Source: Stutzerimonas chloritidismutans AW-1 (GTDB lineage Bacteria > Pseudomonadota > Gammaproteobacteria > Pseudomonadales > Pseudomonadaceae). From it: DNA of 47,500 nt. Position 1 is the stretch's first letter, and each line of letters begins with the position of its first letter. Below, piece after piece: positions 14,483-23,765 of this stretch. The notes beneath the pieces are model-generated. The model was not told the DNA's origin. It made no database searches and was given only the letters and a program-made list of their open reading frames with translations. The position numbers and the translations under genes are program-made. The stretch lies in NCBI RefSeq assembly GCF_000495915.1, contig NZ_AOFQ01000070.1:1-47500 (forward strand), given 5' to 3'.

Positions 14483-15763
14483 TCAGCCGATGATTTCGAT
14501 ACCACCCATGTATGGCTTCAGCACGTCGGGCACCACAACGCTTCCGTCAGCCTGCTGGTAATTCTCCAATACGGCGACCAGGGTACGACCGACCGCCAGG
14601 CCGGAGCCATTGAGGGTGTGCACGAGCTCCGGCTTGCCGGTTTCCAGATTGCGATAACGCGCCTGCATGCGCCGCGCCTGGAAATCACCGCAGTTGGAGC
14701 AGGAAGAAATCTCGCGGTACTTGTCCTGGCTCGGCACCCAGACTTCCAGGTCATAGGTCTTGGTCGCGCCGAAGCCCATGTCGCCGGTGCACAGCGACAA
14801 CACGCGGTAAGGCAGTTCCAGCAGCTGCAGCACCTTCTCGGCGTTACCGGTCAGCTCCTCCAGCGCCTCGAAGGACCTGGACGGCTCGACGATCTGCACC
14901 ATCTCGACCTTGTCGAACTGGTGCTGACGGATCATGCCGCGGGTATCGCGCCCGGAGGCGCCGGCCTCGCTGCGGAAGCACGGCGTATGGGCGACGAACT
15001 TCAGTGGCAGCGCTTTGGCATCGAGGATCTCGCCGGCAACGATGTTGGTCAGCGACACCTCGGCGGTCGGGATCAGGTAGAAGTCGGCTTCGCCTTCGCG
15101 GCTGATCTTGAACAGATCTTCTTCGAACTTCGGCAACTGGCCGGTACCCTGCAGCGCCGGAGCCTGCACGAGATACGGCGTGTAGGCCTCTTCATAGCCA
15201 TGCTCACGGGTGTGCAGATCGATCATGAACTGCGCCAGGGCGCGATGCAGGCGGGCGATCGGCCCACGCATCAGGGCGAAGCGAGCGCCGGACAGCTTGG
15301 CAGCGGTCTCGAAGTCCAGCCAACCATGCTGCTCGCCCAGGGCAACATGATCCTGCACCGGGAAGTCGAAGGCCTTCGGCGTGCCCCAGCGGCGAACCTC
15401 GAGGTTCTCGTCCTCATCCGCACCGACCGGCACCGACTCGTGCGGCAGGTTGGGAATGCTCAGCATCAGCTGGTCGAGTTCGCTCTGGATGCGGTCCAGC
15501 TCCTGCTTGCCGGAGTCGAGCTCCGAGCCCATGCGATCCACGTCGGCGAGCAACGGCGCGATGTCCTCACCGCGCTGCTTGGCCTGGCCGATGGATTTGG
15601 AGCGCGCGTTGCGCTCGGCCTGAAGTTGTTCGGTGCGGGTCTGCACGGTCTTGCGCTGAGCTTCCAGCGCTTCGATGCGCGCCACGTCCAGCTGGTAGCC
15701 ACGGGTGGCCAGGCGGGCCGCCACGTCCTGTAGCTGAGTGCGTACCAGTTTCGAATCAAGCAT
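14483..15763 (-). CDS. serS: Seryl-tRNA synthetase
   Basis: The 426-residue class II synthetase charges tRNA-Ser. The N-terminal long coiled-coil arm (about residues 25-105) grips the tRNA. Motif 2 is seen in TPCFRSEAGASGRDTRG and motif 3 near the C terminus in NGSGLAVGRTLVAVLENYQ. Length is standard. It sits between crcB and cysG on the minus strand, as in other pseudomonads. Confidence 0.98.
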   Translation of the reverse strand: MLDSKLVRTQLQDVAARLATRGYQLDVARIEALEAQRKTVQTRTEQLQAERNARSKSIGQAKQRGEDIAPLLADVDRMGSELDSGKQELDRIQSELDQLMLSIPNLPHESVPVGADEDENLEVRRWGTPKAFDFPVQDHVALGEQHGWLDFETAAKLSGARFALMRGPIARLHRALAQFMIDLHTREHGYEEAYTPYLVQAPALQGTGQLPKFEEDLFKISREGEADFYLIPTAEVSLTNIVAGEILDAKALPLKFVAHTPCFRSEAGASGRDTRGMIRQHQFDKVEMVQIVEPSRSFEALEELTGNAEKVLQLLELPYRVLSLCTGDMGFGATKTYDLEVWVPSQDKYREISSCSNCGDFQARRMQARYRNLETGKPELVHTLNGSGLAVGRTLVAVLENYQQADGSVVVPDVLKPYMGGIEIIG

Positions 15764-15835
15764 GGTGGGTCTCGTCTGTGAAAGCTTGGATGAAGGGCGA
15801 AGAGGGAGCGAAGTTTACTGTGAACGCGCGCCGGT

Positions 15836-16210
15836 TCATAACCTGGCGAGCGCCAGACCGGCCCAGGCCGCCAACAGGCCACCGAACACGCTGCCGCCGA
15901 CATAGGCGAAGGCAGTCGCCAGCTGACCGCTTTCTAGCAGCCGCAGTGCGTCCAGTGAGAAGCTGGAGAAGGTCGTCAGTGCGCCAAGAAAGCCGATGAT
16001 CAGTGCGCCACGCAGCTCGGGTGAAATGTCCGGTCGGGCGAGAAAGGTTGCATAGAGATAGCCGATCAGCAGGCACCCCAGCAGGTTCACGGCCAGCGTG
16101 GCCAGATAGAAATGCCGTGGCCATTGATTGCTGACCCAGGTCGCCAGGGCAAAGCGCAACAGGGTTCCGATCACGCCGCCACAGGCGACGGCGAAGGCCA
16201 TGCGGATCAT
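15836..16210 (-). CDS. crcB: Fluoride channel CrcB/Fluc
   Basis: This 124-residue membrane protein has four helices and the family marks GGVIGTLLRFAL at the N terminus and GFLGALTTFSSFSLDALRLL in the middle. It forms a dual-topology dimer that expels fluoride. Its ATG overlaps the rarA stop (ATGA). No fluoride riboswitch is seen, which fits its being internal to an operon. Confidence 0.96.
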   Translation of the reverse strand: MIRMAFAVACGGVIGTLLRFALATWVSNQWPRHFYLATLAVNLLGCLLIGYLYATFLARPDISPELRGALIIGFLGALTTFSSFSLDALRLLESGQLATAFAYVGGSVFGGLLAAWAGLALARL

Positions 16211-17533
16211 TCCTTTCTCCGTTGTTTCGGGCTTTCGCGGTCGAGCCGGGCAAGGTGCTCGAGCTTGTCGCGGATCTTGCTTTCCAGCCCGCGCGGGGCC
16301 GGATGGTAGTAACGCCGCGGCTGCATCGCTTCGGGAAAATAATCCTCGCCTGCAGCATAGGCATCCGGTTCGTCGTGGGCGTAGCGGTATTCGTTGCCGT
16401 AGCCGAGTTCTTTCATCAGCTTGGTCGGTGCATTACGCAAATGCAGCGGCACTTCCTGCGAGCCGTTCTCGGCAGCATCGCGCATGGCTGACTTGAACGC
16501 GGTGTAGACGGCGTTGCTCTTCGGCGCGCAGGCGAGATAGACGATGGCCTGCGCTACGGCCAGCTCCCCTTCCGGGCTACCCAGGCGCTCCTGCACATCC
16601 CAGGCGTTCAGACACAGCGGCAGCGCGCGCGGGTCGGCATTGCCGATCTCCTCGCTGGCCATGCGCACGACGCGCCGGGCGATGTACAGCGGGTCGCAGC
16701 CACCATCGAGCATACGCGCGAACCAGTACAGTGCCGCGTCGGGATTGGAGCCGCGCACGGACTTGTGCAATGCCGAAATCTGGTCGTAGAACGCCTCACC
16801 GCCCTTGTCGAAACGGCGACGGCTGTCACCCAGCAGATCCTGCAGCAAGTCGGTGCTGATGCTACCGCCCTCCTCGGCCAGGTCCGATGCGTTCTCCAGC
16901 AGGTTGAGCAGCCGACGACCGTCACCATCGGCAGCAGCCAGCAGCATCTGGAAGCTCTCTTCCGGCAGTTCCAGATGCAGATCACCCAGCCCTTTTGGAT
17001 CGCTCAATGCGCGGGTGACCAGTTTACGCAGCGCCGCCTCGTCGAGACTTTTCAGCACGTAGACGCGGGCGCGCGAGAGCAAGGCGTTGTTGAGTTCGAA
17101 GGAGGGATTCTCGGTGGTCGCACCGATGAAGATCAGCGTGCCGTCTTCGACGTAAGGCAGGAAGGCGTCCTGCTGGGACTTGTTGAAGCGATGCACTTCA
17201 TCGACGAACAGGATGGTGCGCCGTCCGTACTGGGCGGCCTGCTGCTTGGCGATCTCGACCGCCTGGCGAATCTCCTTGACCCCGGCGAGCACGGCGGAAA
17301 CCGTCTCGAAATGGGCATCGGAGACTTTTGCCAGAAGCCGCGCCAGAGTGGTCTTACCAACCCCGGGCGGCCCCCAGAACACCATGGAATGCAGCGCGCC
17401 CTGTTCCAGCGCCTCGCGCAACGGCTTTGCCGCGCGCGAGCAGGTGCTCCTGCCCGACGTACTCGTCGAGGCTGGCTGCACGCAGACGCGCGGCAAGGGG
17501 TTGAGCGACAGGCTCGCGGCTGAACAGGTCCAT
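16207..17533 (-). CDS. rarA: Replication-associated recombination ATPase RarA, apparent frameshift
   Basis: RarA (MgsA) is an AAA+ clamp-loader-like ATPase that acts at stalled forks. The family start MDLFSREPVAQPLAARLRAA begins at an ATG at 17533 and reads on to ...HLLARGKA. The conserved continuation PLREALEQGALHSM is in another frame. Removing one base near 17425 (a GC pair inside GGCAAAGCCGTTG, where GGCAAACCGTTG is expected) restores one frame of about 441 codons. Downstream Walker A (GPPGVGKTTLA), Walker B (ILFVDEVHRF) and sensor 1 (GATTENPSF) are intact to the stop at 16207. It lies between lolA and crcB. The shift may be a sequence error or a real mutation. Confidence 0.9.
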
Positions 17534-17606
17534 TATTGCGGACGGTTACCTCGATTGCAGCGGCCAGCCGCTGCGCAGGCCGCCTGATACGAATGTCAGA
17601 TGAGGG

Positions 17607-18233
17607 TCACTCGGAAATGACGTCGGCACCCTCAGGAATCTCGAAGGTGAACGTGTCGGCCTTGAGCGGCTGATTCATCTTCACGCCCATGAAGAGGATG
17701 TTGGTGCGCTGACCGACGCTGTCGATCAGCTGCATGTCGTTGATCACGCCGCTACGGAACGACAGGCGCAGATTATCGAACAACGTGTCCTTGGCCTTGG
17801 GCTTGAGGGTGAAATCCACAACCTCACCGGCCTCCTTGTGGGAAACCTCGAAGTTCTCGCTGATGGTCGATACGTCACCGGAGAGCAGTAGCGCCGGGGT
17901 ATGCGTCAAGCGCTGGTCGAGTTGCTGGACGGTAACCTGCTCCAGGTCGGGGTCATACAGCCAGACCTTCTCGCCGTTGGAGACCAGCAGCTGCTCCATC
18001 GGTGCATCGGTGTGCCAGCGGAACTGCCCGGGGCGCTTGAGCGCCAGTTCACCGGAGGTTTCCTGCAGCTGGGTGCCGCTGCCGTCGAGCGACAGCTGCG
18101 AGAAGCGGCCAGTCAGGGTTTCAGCCTGGTTAAGCAAATCAGTCAGTCGTTTGGTAGATGCAGCCTGGTCGGCGTGTGCCGGGGCCAGGACAACCATCAG
18201 GACAGATGCACACAGCAAACGGATCAATTGCAT
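17607..18233 (-). CDS. lolA: Outer-membrane lipoprotein carrier LolA
   Basis: This 208-residue periplasmic chaperone has signal peptide MQLIRLLCASVLMVVLAPAHA. It takes lipoproteins from LolCDE in the inner membrane to LolB in the outer membrane. Family stretches include LTGRFSQLSLDGSG, RPGQFRWHTDAPMEQLLVSNG and VWLYDPDLEQVTVQ. It follows ftsK by 17 bases on the same strand. Confidence 0.97.
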   Translation of the reverse strand: MQLIRLLCASVLMVVLAPAHADQAASTKRLTDLLNQAETLTGRFSQLSLDGSGTQLQETSGELALKRPGQFRWHTDAPMEQLLVSNGEKVWLYDPDLEQVTVQQLDQRLTHTPALLLSGDVSTISENFEVSHKEAGEVVDFTLKPKAKDTLFDNLRLSFRSGVINDMQLIDSVGQRTNILFMGVKMNQPLKADTFTFEIPEGADVISE

Positions 18234-18250
18234 TTAGCCCTCGAAGCGAT

Positions 18251-20656
18251 TCAATCGCGCATAGGCGGCGGCGCGATGACTTCGCGCGAGCCATTGGTGT
18301 TCATGGATGTCACCACGCCAGCCATTTCCATGGCCTCGATCATCCGCGCGGCGCGGTTATAGCCAATCTTGAGTTTGCGCTGCACGGCGGAAATCGACGC
18401 ACGGCGGCTTTCAGTGACGAAGCGAACGGCCTCGTCGTACAACGGGTCTTCTTCGCTGCCCTCTCCGCTGCCTTCGCCACTACTACCATCGAAGCCGCTA
18501 CCCGCCTCTTCGACGCCAGCAAGAATGTCTTCAATGTAGTCAGGCGCGCCACGGGCCTTCCAGGCCTCGACCACCCGGTGCACTTCCTCATCGGAAACGA
18601 ACGCGCCATGGACACGAATCGGCAGGCCGGTGCCCGGCGGCAGGTAGAGCATGTCACCGTGCCCCAGCAACTGCTCGGCACCACCTTGGTCGAGGATGGT
18701 GCGCGAATCAATCTTGCTGGATACCTGGAATGCCATGCGGGTGGGAATGTTGGCCTTGATCAGGCCGGTAATCACATCCACCGACGGACGCTGGGTGGCA
18801 AGGATCAGGTGAATACCCGCCGCGCGTGCCTTCTGTGCGATACGCGCGATCAGCTCTTCGACCTTCTTGCCGACGATCATCATCATGTCGGCGAATTCGT
18901 CCACCACCACGACGATGGTCGGCAGGGATTTCAGCGGCGGCGGCTGGTCATCCATGCTCTCGCGACGGAACAGCGGATCGGTAAGCGGTGTGCCCGCCTC
19001 TTCGGCTTCCTTGACCTTGCGATTGAAGCCCGCGAGGTTACGCACGCCCATGGCCGCCATCAGCTTGTAGCGCCGCTCCATCTCGGCGACGCTCCAGCGC
19101 AGTGCGTTGGCCGCCTCCTTCATGTCCGTGACGACGGGGCAAAGCAGGTGCGGAATGCCTTCGTAGATCGACAGTTCAAGCATCTTAGGATCGATCATGA
19201 TCAACCGCGCCTCTTCCGGCGTGGACTTGAACAGGATCGACAAAATCATCGCGTTGACGCCCACCGACTTACCGGAACCAGTGGTACCAGCCACTAGCAG
19301 GTGCGGCATCTTCGCCAGGTCGGCGATGACCGGCTTACCGCCGATATCATGGCCGAGTGCCAGGGTGACCGGTGATTTGGCGTCGTCGTAGGGGGCCGAA
19401 GAAAGCACCTCGGAGAAGCGCACGATCTGACGATCCTCGTTGGGAATCTCGATACCTACAGTGGTCTTGCCCGGAATCACTTCGACCACCCGCACGCTGA
19501 TCACTGCCAGTGAGCGCGCAAGGTCTTTGGCCAGATTGGAGATACGGCTTACCTTCACACCGGCCGCCGGCTGGATTTCGAAGCGGGTGATCACCGGGCC
19601 TGGATGTACCGACTCGACGATGACCTCTACACCGAACTCCTTCAGCTTGATCTCCAGCAGCCGCGACATCGCTTCCAGCGACTCAGGCGAGTATTGCTTC
19701 TGCTGTTTCTCGGCAGCATCAAGTATCGAGATCGGCGGCAGGCTGCCCTCGATCAGCGGATCGACAAACAGGTTGGCCTGCTTTTCTTTCAGCACGCGCT
19801 TGCTCGGTTCGGCGGCTTTGGCAGGAGCAGGCGGAGCGATCACCGGAGCCACGCGCTTGTCGCGCTCGCTCATGTGCTTGGCCAGGGACTCGTCACGTTC
19901 GATGATGCGCTCCTTGACCTTGGCCTGCTCACGACGGTCGCGCACCATCGGCGCAGCCACCTCGCTCACGACATCGTCGACTTCTCGCAACTGGGCGACC
20001 ATCTGCTTGCGCTCGGCGCGGGCGCTCCACCAGCGACTGAAGAAGCTCTGGATCAGCTCGATGAGGTCGAGAGTGATCTTGCCGGTGATGTCCATCACTT
20101 TGAACCAGGACAGATCGGTGAACACCGTTAGGCCGAACAGGAAAAACGCCAACAGCGCAAGGGTGCTGCCCTGTACGTTAAGGGACAGAACGGCCAACTG
20201 ACCGAGGCTCTCTCCCAGCGCACCGCCGGCAGACGCGGGCAAGCCAGGAGCGGCCTGGAAATGGATATAGGCCAGCGCGGACCCGGACAGGACCAGGAAA
20301 ACCAGACCGATCAGGCGCCAGGAGAACAGCCAGCCGTTCCACACCCAGGGCTGATGACGCGCGCGGAACACTTGCCAGGCCTTGACGCCAAGCAGCAGGG
20401 GAAACAAATAGGCGAAATAGCCCAGCGCCATGAACAGAACATCGGCAAACCAGGCGCCGGCACGGCCGGCAGCGTTGCGGACCTGATCGACATTGCTGGT
20501 GTGGGTCCAGCCAGGATCGCCCGGGTCGTAGGTAAGCAAAGCCATCCACAGGTAGACGCAGAGCGCACCGAGCGCTATCAACGCGCCTTCCTTGAGGCGA
20601 TAGTGCAATTGTTGTCGCCAGACGGTTGCCGGCGCGGTAGATGAGGAATTCTTCAA
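18251..20656 (-). CDS. ftsK: DNA translocase FtsK
   Basis: This 801-residue septal motor pumps chromosome ends and helps XerCD resolve dimers. The N-terminal about 190 residues hold four transmembrane helices (EGALIALGALCVYLWMALL and others). A charged linker of about 120 residues follows. The motor has Walker A AGTTGSGKSVGVN and Walker B TIVVVVDEFADMM. The C-terminal gamma winged helix (DPLYDEAVRFVTESRRASIS) reads KOPS sites. I prefer a TTG start at 20656 (LKNSSSTAPATVWRQQ) with AGGA upstream; a longer in-frame start at 20827 adds 57 residues that look non-homologous and would run into the trxB promoter region. Confidence 0.95.
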   Translation of the reverse strand: MKNSSSTAPATVWRQQLHYRLKEGALIALGALCVYLWMALLTYDPGDPGWTHTSNVDQVRNAAGRAGAWFADVLFMALGYFAYLFPLLLGVKAWQVFRARHQPWVWNGWLFSWRLIGLVFLVLSGSALAYIHFQAAPGLPASAGGALGESLGQLAVLSLNVQGSTLALLAFFLFGLTVFTDLSWFKVMDITGKITLDLIELIQSFFSRWWSARAERKQMVAQLREVDDVVSEVAAPMVRDRREQAKVKERIIERDESLAKHMSERDKRVAPVIAPPAPAKAAEPSKRVLKEKQANLFVDPLIEGSLPPISILDAAEKQQKQYSPESLEAMSRLLEIKLKEFGVEVIVESVHPGPVITRFEIQPAAGVKVSRISNLAKDLARSLAVISVRVVEVIPGKTTVGIEIPNEDRQIVRFSEVLSSAPYDDAKSPVTLALGHDIGGKPVIADLAKMPHLLVAGTTGSGKSVGVNAMILSILFKSTPEEARLIMIDPKMLELSIYEGIPHLLCPVVTDMKEAANALRWSVAEMERRYKLMAAMGVRNLAGFNRKVKEAEEAGTPLTDPLFRRESMDDQPPPLKSLPTIVVVVDEFADMMMIVGKKVEELIARIAQKARAAGIHLILATQRPSVDVITGLIKANIPTRMAFQVSSKIDSRTILDQGGAEQLLGHGDMLYLPPGTGLPIRVHGAFVSDEEVHRVVEAWKARGAPDYIEDILAGVEEAGSGFDGSSGEGSGEGSEEDPLYDEAVRFVTESRRASISAVQRKLKIGYNRAARMIEAMEMAGVVTSMNTNGSREVIAPPPMRD

Positions 20657-20865
20657 AACGCTTTCTTTCCTGCGCCTGCGGCGCGATGAACCGTAGTCAG
20701 CCAGAACCCCGGCATTGTACGGGTTTGTCGATTCGATGGCATGCAGGTTCCGCGGCGGCTTGGGCTTTTGCCGATGCTTCGGTGTAGCATAAACGCCCGA
20801 TTTCCCGACGCGGCTCGACTGGAGCACGCTTCTCTATTTGCAACAAAGGCTTATGAGGGCTTTTT

Positions 20866-21813
20866 ATGAGTGAAGTCAAGCATTCGCGTCTGATCATCCT
20901 CGGCTCCGGCCCGGCCGGATATACCGCTGCGGTATACGCTGCCCGCGCCAATCTGAAGCCACTGATGATCACTGGCATCCAGCCCGGCGGTCAGCTGACC
21001 ACCACCACCGAAGTCGACAACTGGCCCGGCGATGTCGAAGGTCTGACCGGCCCGGACCTGATGGTCCGCATGCAGAAGCACGCCGAGCGCTTCGACACCG
21101 AGATCGTCTTCGATCACATCCATACCGCAGAGTTGCAGCAGCGCCCGTTCACCCTGCGCGGCGACAGCGGCGTCTACACCTGCGATGCGCTGATCATCGC
21201 CACGGGCGCCTCGGCGCAATACCTCGGCCTGCCCTCTGAAGATGCATTCGCTGGCCGTGGTGTATCGGCCTGCGCCACCTGCGACGGCTTCTTTTATCGC
21301 AACCAGGTCGTCGCGGTGATCGGCGGCGGCAACACTGCGGTCGAGGAAGCGCTGTACCTGTCCAACATTGCCAAGGAAGTCCACCTGATCCACCGCCGCG
21401 ACAAACTGCGGTCGGAGAAGATCCTGCAGGACAAGATCATGGACAAGGCGGCCAACGGCAACATCCGCCTGCACTGGAACCATACCCTCGAGGAAGTACT
21501 CGGCGATGCCAGCGGCGTGACCGGTGTCCGCTTGAAGAGCACTCTCACCGGCGAAGATAACAAGCTGGACCTCGCCGGCGTATTCATCGCCATCGGCCAC
21601 AAGCCGAACACCGACCTGTTCCAGGGCCAGCTGGAAATGAAGGATGGCTACCTGAAGATTAGAGGTGGCGGCGAGGGTGATGCCACCTGCACCAGCATCC
21701 CTGGCGTCTTCGCTGCTGGTGATGTGGCTGATCACGTCTATCGCCAGGCGATCACCTCGGCCGGTGCCGGCTGCATGGCCGCTCTGGACGCAGAAAAGTA
21801 CCTCGACAACTGA
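20866..21813 (+). CDS. trxB: Thioredoxin reductase
   Basis: The 315-residue NADPH-dependent flavoenzyme reduces thioredoxin in the cytoplasm. It shows the FAD site ILGSGPAGYTAAVYAARA, the redox-active pair in SACATCDGFFY, the NADPH site VIGGGNTAVEEAL and the C-terminal FAD motif GVFAAGDVADHVYRQ. It is divergent from ftsK with 209 bases between the starts. Confidence 0.98.
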   Translation: MSEVKHSRLIILGSGPAGYTAAVYAARANLKPLMITGIQPGGQLTTTTEVDNWPGDVEGLTGPDLMVRMQKHAERFDTEIVFDHIHTAELQQRPFTLRGDSGVYTCDALIIATGASAQYLGLPSEDAFAGRGVSACATCDGFFYRNQVVAVIGGGNTAVEEALYLSNIAKEVHLIHRRDKLRSEKILQDKIMDKAANGNIRLHWNHTLEEVLGDASGVTGVRLKSTLTGEDNKLDLAGVFIAIGHKPNTDLFQGQLEMKDGYLKIRGGGEGDATCTSIPGVFAAGDVADHVYRQAITSAGAGCMAALDAEKYLDN

Positions 21814-21864
21814 TCTAGTGGCGGGCCTCGGCCCGCCCTCCCCTACCTGCATTTGCGTGGCGAC

Positions 21865-22545
21865 ATGCTGACCTGGCTAAAGCGCGACGATCTCTGCTTC
21901 CCCCCTCTCGAAGCGGCTTTGCGAGAACCCAACGGCCTTTTGGCTGCTGGGGGTGACCTTAGCCACGAACGCCTGCTGGCCGCCTATCGCCACGGCTGCT
22001 TTCCCTGGTATCAGGATGGGCAACCGTTGCTGTGGTGGTCTCCCGATCCGCGAACGGTGCTGTTCCCGAACGAACTGCATGTGTCGCGCAGCCTGCGCAA
22101 GCGCATCCGTCAGGGCGAATTTCAGGTGACCTTTGATCAAGCGTTTACCGACGTGATCCAAGGCTGTGCCGGGCCTCGTAGCTATTCGGACGGAACCTGG
22201 ATCACCACACCGATGCAGCAAGCCTATGTTCAGTTGCACGAAATGGGTGTCGCGCATTCGGTAGAAGTCTGGCAGGAGCAGCATCTCGTCGGCGGACTCT
22301 ACGGACTGGCAATCGGTAAGCTATTTTTCGGCGAGTCGATGTTCAGTCGCGCTACCGATGCGTCCAAGGTTGGATTCGTCACACTGGTGGAACAGCTGCG
22401 TGACTGGGGTTTTGTCCTGATTGACTGCCAGATGCCGACACGTCATCTGGAAAGTTTTGGCGCCCGCAGCATTGCGCGTGAGCAATTCGCCGCCGCACTT
22501 GCCGAGCATCTGGATCAGCCCAGCACAGCCGACTGGCGCGCCTAG
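21865..22545 (+). CDS. aat: Leucyl/phenylalanyl-tRNA-protein transferase
   Basis: The 226-residue enzyme attaches Leu or Phe from charged tRNA to proteins with N-terminal Lys or Arg, creating primary N-degrons for ClpS-ClpAP. Family blocks seen are PNGLLAAGGDLSHERLLAAY, GCFPWYQDGQPLLWWSPDPR and GVAHSVEVWQ..LVGGLYGLAIG. The ATG at 21865 (MLTWLKRDDLCFPP) is the family start; an ATG four codons earlier is less likely. It stands next to bpt, clpA and clpS. Confidence 0.96.
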   Translation: MLTWLKRDDLCFPPLEAALREPNGLLAAGGDLSHERLLAAYRHGCFPWYQDGQPLLWWSPDPRTVLFPNELHVSRSLRKRIRQGEFQVTFDQAFTDVIQGCAGPRSYSDGTWITTPMQQAYVQLHEMGVAHSVEVWQEQHLVGGLYGLAIGKLFFGESMFSRATDASKVGFVTLVEQLRDWGFVLIDCQMPTRHLESFGARSIAREQFAAALAEHLDQPSTADWRA

Positions 22546-22597
22546 TCGGCTACCGCAAGCTGACCTACACTCAGCTCATGATTTCTGAGAGTTGACC

Positions 22598-23305
22598 ATG
22601 ACTTCACTGGCTCGCCTCAAGTTCTACGCCACACAGCCCCATGCGTGCAGCTATCTGCCCGATGAACAGGCCACCACGCTGTTCCTCGACCCTAGCCAGC
22701 CGATGGACGCGCAGGTGTACGCGGAACTCTCCGAGATGGGCTTCCGGCGTAGCGGCGATCACCTCTACCGCCCCCATTGCCAGCGGTGCTCGGCCTGCAT
22801 TCCAGCTCGCATTCCGGCAAGCTCGCCAGAGCTCAGCCGGCAACAGAAACGAATCCTCAAACGCAACGCTGACCTGCAGGTACGTTGTGTTCGCCCGGCG
22901 TTCAGCGAGGAGCTGTACGCGCTCTACGCGACCTACATCGAAAAGCGCCATGCGGACGGCGACATGTACCCCCCCAGCCGCGAGCAGTTCAATACCTTCC
23001 TGGTGCGTGACCTACCGTTTTGTCGATTCTACGAATTCAGGCTGGATGGACGACTGCTCGCAGTCGCCGTCACCGATGTACTGCCCAATGGACTGTCCGC
23101 CGTTTACACCTTCTACGATCCCGAAGAAGAACGGCGCAGCCTCGGGCGCTACGCGATTCTCTGGCAGATCGGCGAAGCAGCGCGTCTCGGCCTGAAGGCG
23201 GTGTACCTCGGGTACTGGATCAAGAACTGCCGGAAGATGAATTACAAGACCGAATATCGCCCCATCGAACTGCTAGTCAACCAGCGCTGGGTGACGCTCA
23301 GCTGA
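22598..23305 (+). CDS. bpt: Aspartate/glutamate leucyltransferase Bpt
   Basis: The 235-residue aminoacyl-tRNA-protein transferase adds Leu to N-terminal Asp or Glu. The N-terminal cysteine-rich patch YRPHCQRCSACIPARI is typical of the ATE family, as are CRFYEFRLDGRLLAVAVTDV and YLGYWIKNCRKMNYK. The ATG at 22598 opens MTSLARLKFYATQPHACSYL. It follows aat by 52 bases. Together they supply both branches of the bacterial N-degron pathway. Confidence 0.96.
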   Translation: MTSLARLKFYATQPHACSYLPDEQATTLFLDPSQPMDAQVYAELSEMGFRRSGDHLYRPHCQRCSACIPARIPASSPELSRQQKRILKRNADLQVRCVRPAFSEELYALYATYIEKRHADGDMYPPSREQFNTFLVRDLPFCRFYEFRLDGRLLAVAVTDVLPNGLSAVYTFYDPEEERRSLGRYAILWQIGEAARLGLKAVYLGYWIKNCRKMNYKTEYRPIELLVNQRWVTLS

Positions 23306-23405
23306 AGTCCTTGGCTCATCGACCCATTTCGGGCACAATGCTTGCCGCTTTTGCCCGCGCATGCATGCGCCGGGTCACTCATTTGGACACCGAGGACTTT
23401 ACTGA

Positions 23406-23624
23406 ATGTCGAAAGAAGACAGCTTCGAAATGGAAGGTACTGTCGTCGACACCCTGCCTAACACCATGTTTCGTGTGGAGTTGGAAAACGGGCACGTCGT
23501 TACTGCGCACATCTCCGGAAAGATGCGCAAGAACTACATCCGGATTCTTACCGGTGACAAGGTTCGCGTGGAACTGACCCCCTACGATCTGAGCAAGGGT
23601 CGCATCACCTACCGCGCCCGCTAA
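23406..23624 (+). CDS. infA: Translation initiation factor IF-1
   Basis: The 72-residue S1/OB-fold protein ([20 protein letters not shown] ... [13 protein letters not shown]) is at full family length. It binds the 30S A site during initiation. It sits alone between bpt and the convergent clpA, with its own terminator. Confidence 0.99.
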
Positions 23625-23642
23625 GCGAGCCGCGAGAAAAAT

Positions 23643-23666
23643 GCCCGGTTTATGCCGGGCTTTTTT
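23643..23666 (+). terminator. Rho-independent terminator of infA
   Basis: A GCCCGG / CCGGGC stem with a 6-base loop is followed by six T, 18 bases after the infA stop. Confidence 0.9.
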
Positions 23667-23722
23667 GTTGCAGCAGCAAACAGCCGGAAACAGCCGGGAA
23701 CGGCCGCACGTAATGCCGGAAC

Positions 23723-23748
23723 GAAAAACGCCCGGCCGAAGCCGGGCG
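23723..23748 (-). terminator. Rho-independent terminator of clpA
   Basis: On the minus strand an 8-bp stem CGCCCGGC / GCCGGGCG closes a TTCG tetraloop and is followed by GTTTTTC's T-run, 17 bases past the clpA stop. Confidence 0.9.
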
Positions 23749-23765
23749 CTCGATACCACCTAAGG

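Noticed and set aside
15764..15835. Fluoride riboswitch linked to crcB
   Set aside because: crcB starts inside rarA by overlap, so there is no leader; the 72-base gap on the other side is downstream of crcB and lacks the motif.
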